A DNA stretch of 58,399 nt from Hyphomicrobiales bacterium (lineage in GTDB: Bacteria; Pseudomonadota; Alphaproteobacteria; Rhizobiales; Xanthobacteraceae). How positions within the stretch are numbered: the stretch's first letter is position 1; every line of letters begins with the position of its first letter. Shown piece by piece: positions 57,940 to 58,399 of this stretch. The position numbers and the translations under genes were made by a program. The notes under the pieces were generated by a model. It was not told where the DNA came from. It searched no databases and saw nothing but the letters and a program-made list of their open reading frames with translations. Location of the stretch: positions 1 through 58,399 of the forward strand of contig WHTM01000032.1 of assembly GCA_009377755.1 (NCBI GenBank), written 5' to 3'.

Positions 57940-58399
57940 CGCGGCATAGTAGCGAATTGGGGGGCGACTGTCGCGCGGGGGGCGGGGACACACAACAATT
58001 GGGCCTGCTTCTGTCGTGGGCGACCTGGTCGCGGCTCAATTGGCTCGCGTCTTTTGGCGCTATCCCTGAAGTTCACAGGACATTTTGCGTTTCGCTGAGT
58101 CTTGGGGCTTGACGCAATAAAAACAGTGAACGCGATTACACATAACGATTCGATACCTAGCTTTTTGACACAAGGGCTGGTAGGTCTTGATCTTCCCCGA
58201 ACAATTTTCCACAGACTATCTTGTTGTGTTGCGTTGCGTCCAATTCCCTTTCGGGAGCATTGGAATGGAACCTCGCGGCGAAGAATTTGGTGCCGTCCGG
58301 AATGTGGTTGGGATTGGGCGTGGCGCGATCTCCGGTAACATGAAGGTATCGGGTCAAGCGGCGAGGTCAATCGGCTGATCGATGGGCTTGGTGTCGAGC
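57940..58399. other. Upstream flank of xseA, no gene supported
   Basis: Lower GC than xseA. At the very edge, 58354-58399 on the minus strand reads LDTKPIDQPIDLAA then stop and could be the last codons of a gene outside the window. A TTTTCCACAG near 58205 resembles a DnaA box with one change. Both are weak. Confidence 0.35.

Noticed and set aside
58157-58357. 66-codon minus-strand frame at the right edge
   Set aside because: Starts only with TTG, has no ribosome-binding site and matches no family. It is left unannotated.
1-58399. CRISPR array, prophage or conjugative island
   Set aside because: No regularly spaced short direct repeats, no phage structural genes and no integrase or relaxase are present. 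The repeats seen are palindromic and dispersed.

Overview
The window is high-GC chromosomal DNA of an alphaproteobacterium in the order Hyphomicrobiales, close to Bradyrhizobium, Rhodopseudomonas or Pseudolabrys. This rests on the gene types (Omp25/31-like barrels, TIGR02301, DUF6101, DUF2093, DUF4170, an HmuP/HmuQ-type heme locus, the ubiA - pmbA - cysQ - waaA - lpxK order) and on an unusual load of interspersed palindromic repeats. The assignment comes from recognising protein families by eye, not from a database search.

Layout. 1-5.6 kb: the N-terminus of a PAS/chemotaxis-type sensor, a dihydroorotase-like amidohydrolase, a two-receiver response regulator, small proteins, a NUDIX hydrolase and a YedK-type SRAP protein. 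5.6-8.5 kb: accessory DNA made of repeats, a RelB/YafQ pair with a frameshifted toxin, and a DUF433/DUF5615 pair lying between a glycolate-oxidase-like gene and a copy of that gene's 3' end. 8.5-13 kb: FAD-linked oxidase, Sua5, tRNA-Pro(CGG), a broken ferritin-like gene and small hypothetical genes. 13.1-14.8 kb: a divergent oxidoreductase/TetR pair with two palindromic operators. 14.8-21.8 kb: a complete heme-uptake locus (hmuVUTP against hmuR - tonB - IsdG-type monooxygenase) around paired candidate iron-response boxes. 21.9-31 kb: a zinc dehydrogenase, an orphan Bug-type binding protein, glyS and glyQ with a CDGSH protein between them, an S49 peptidase, an rRNA/tRNA-type methyltransferase and DUF2007. 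31-38.7 kb: two outer-membrane barrels, GST, cold-shock protein, RNase T2, a thioesterase, small secreted proteins and a fatty-acid desaturase. 38.8-48.1 kb: a dense housekeeping block (rsmE, ubiA, pmbA, cysQ, DUF4170, DUF374 acyltransferase, waaA, lpxK, DUF2093) for quinone and lipid A/Kdo synthesis. 48.2-51.7 kb: a MetE-like protein, then a btaA - btaB - sugE operon for betaine lipids plus a small multidrug/guanidinium-type exporter. 51.7-54.4 kb: a decayed IS5-family element and lower-GC accessory genes. 54.5-58 kb: a maleate-isomerase/AMDase-like enzyme with its own Bug protein, then xseA.

The most striking content is repetitive. At least six families of palindromic intergenic repeats occur more than once. 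One is a roughly 160-170 bp module of two hairpins joined by a directional linker, with CTAGTG ends and arms that change sequence yet stay complementary. Four copies and one half-copy are visible. Two host genes take their TAG stop codon from it, and the apparent start of cysQ lies inside it. A different palindromic repeat is inserted in frame inside glyS, adding about 48 residues.
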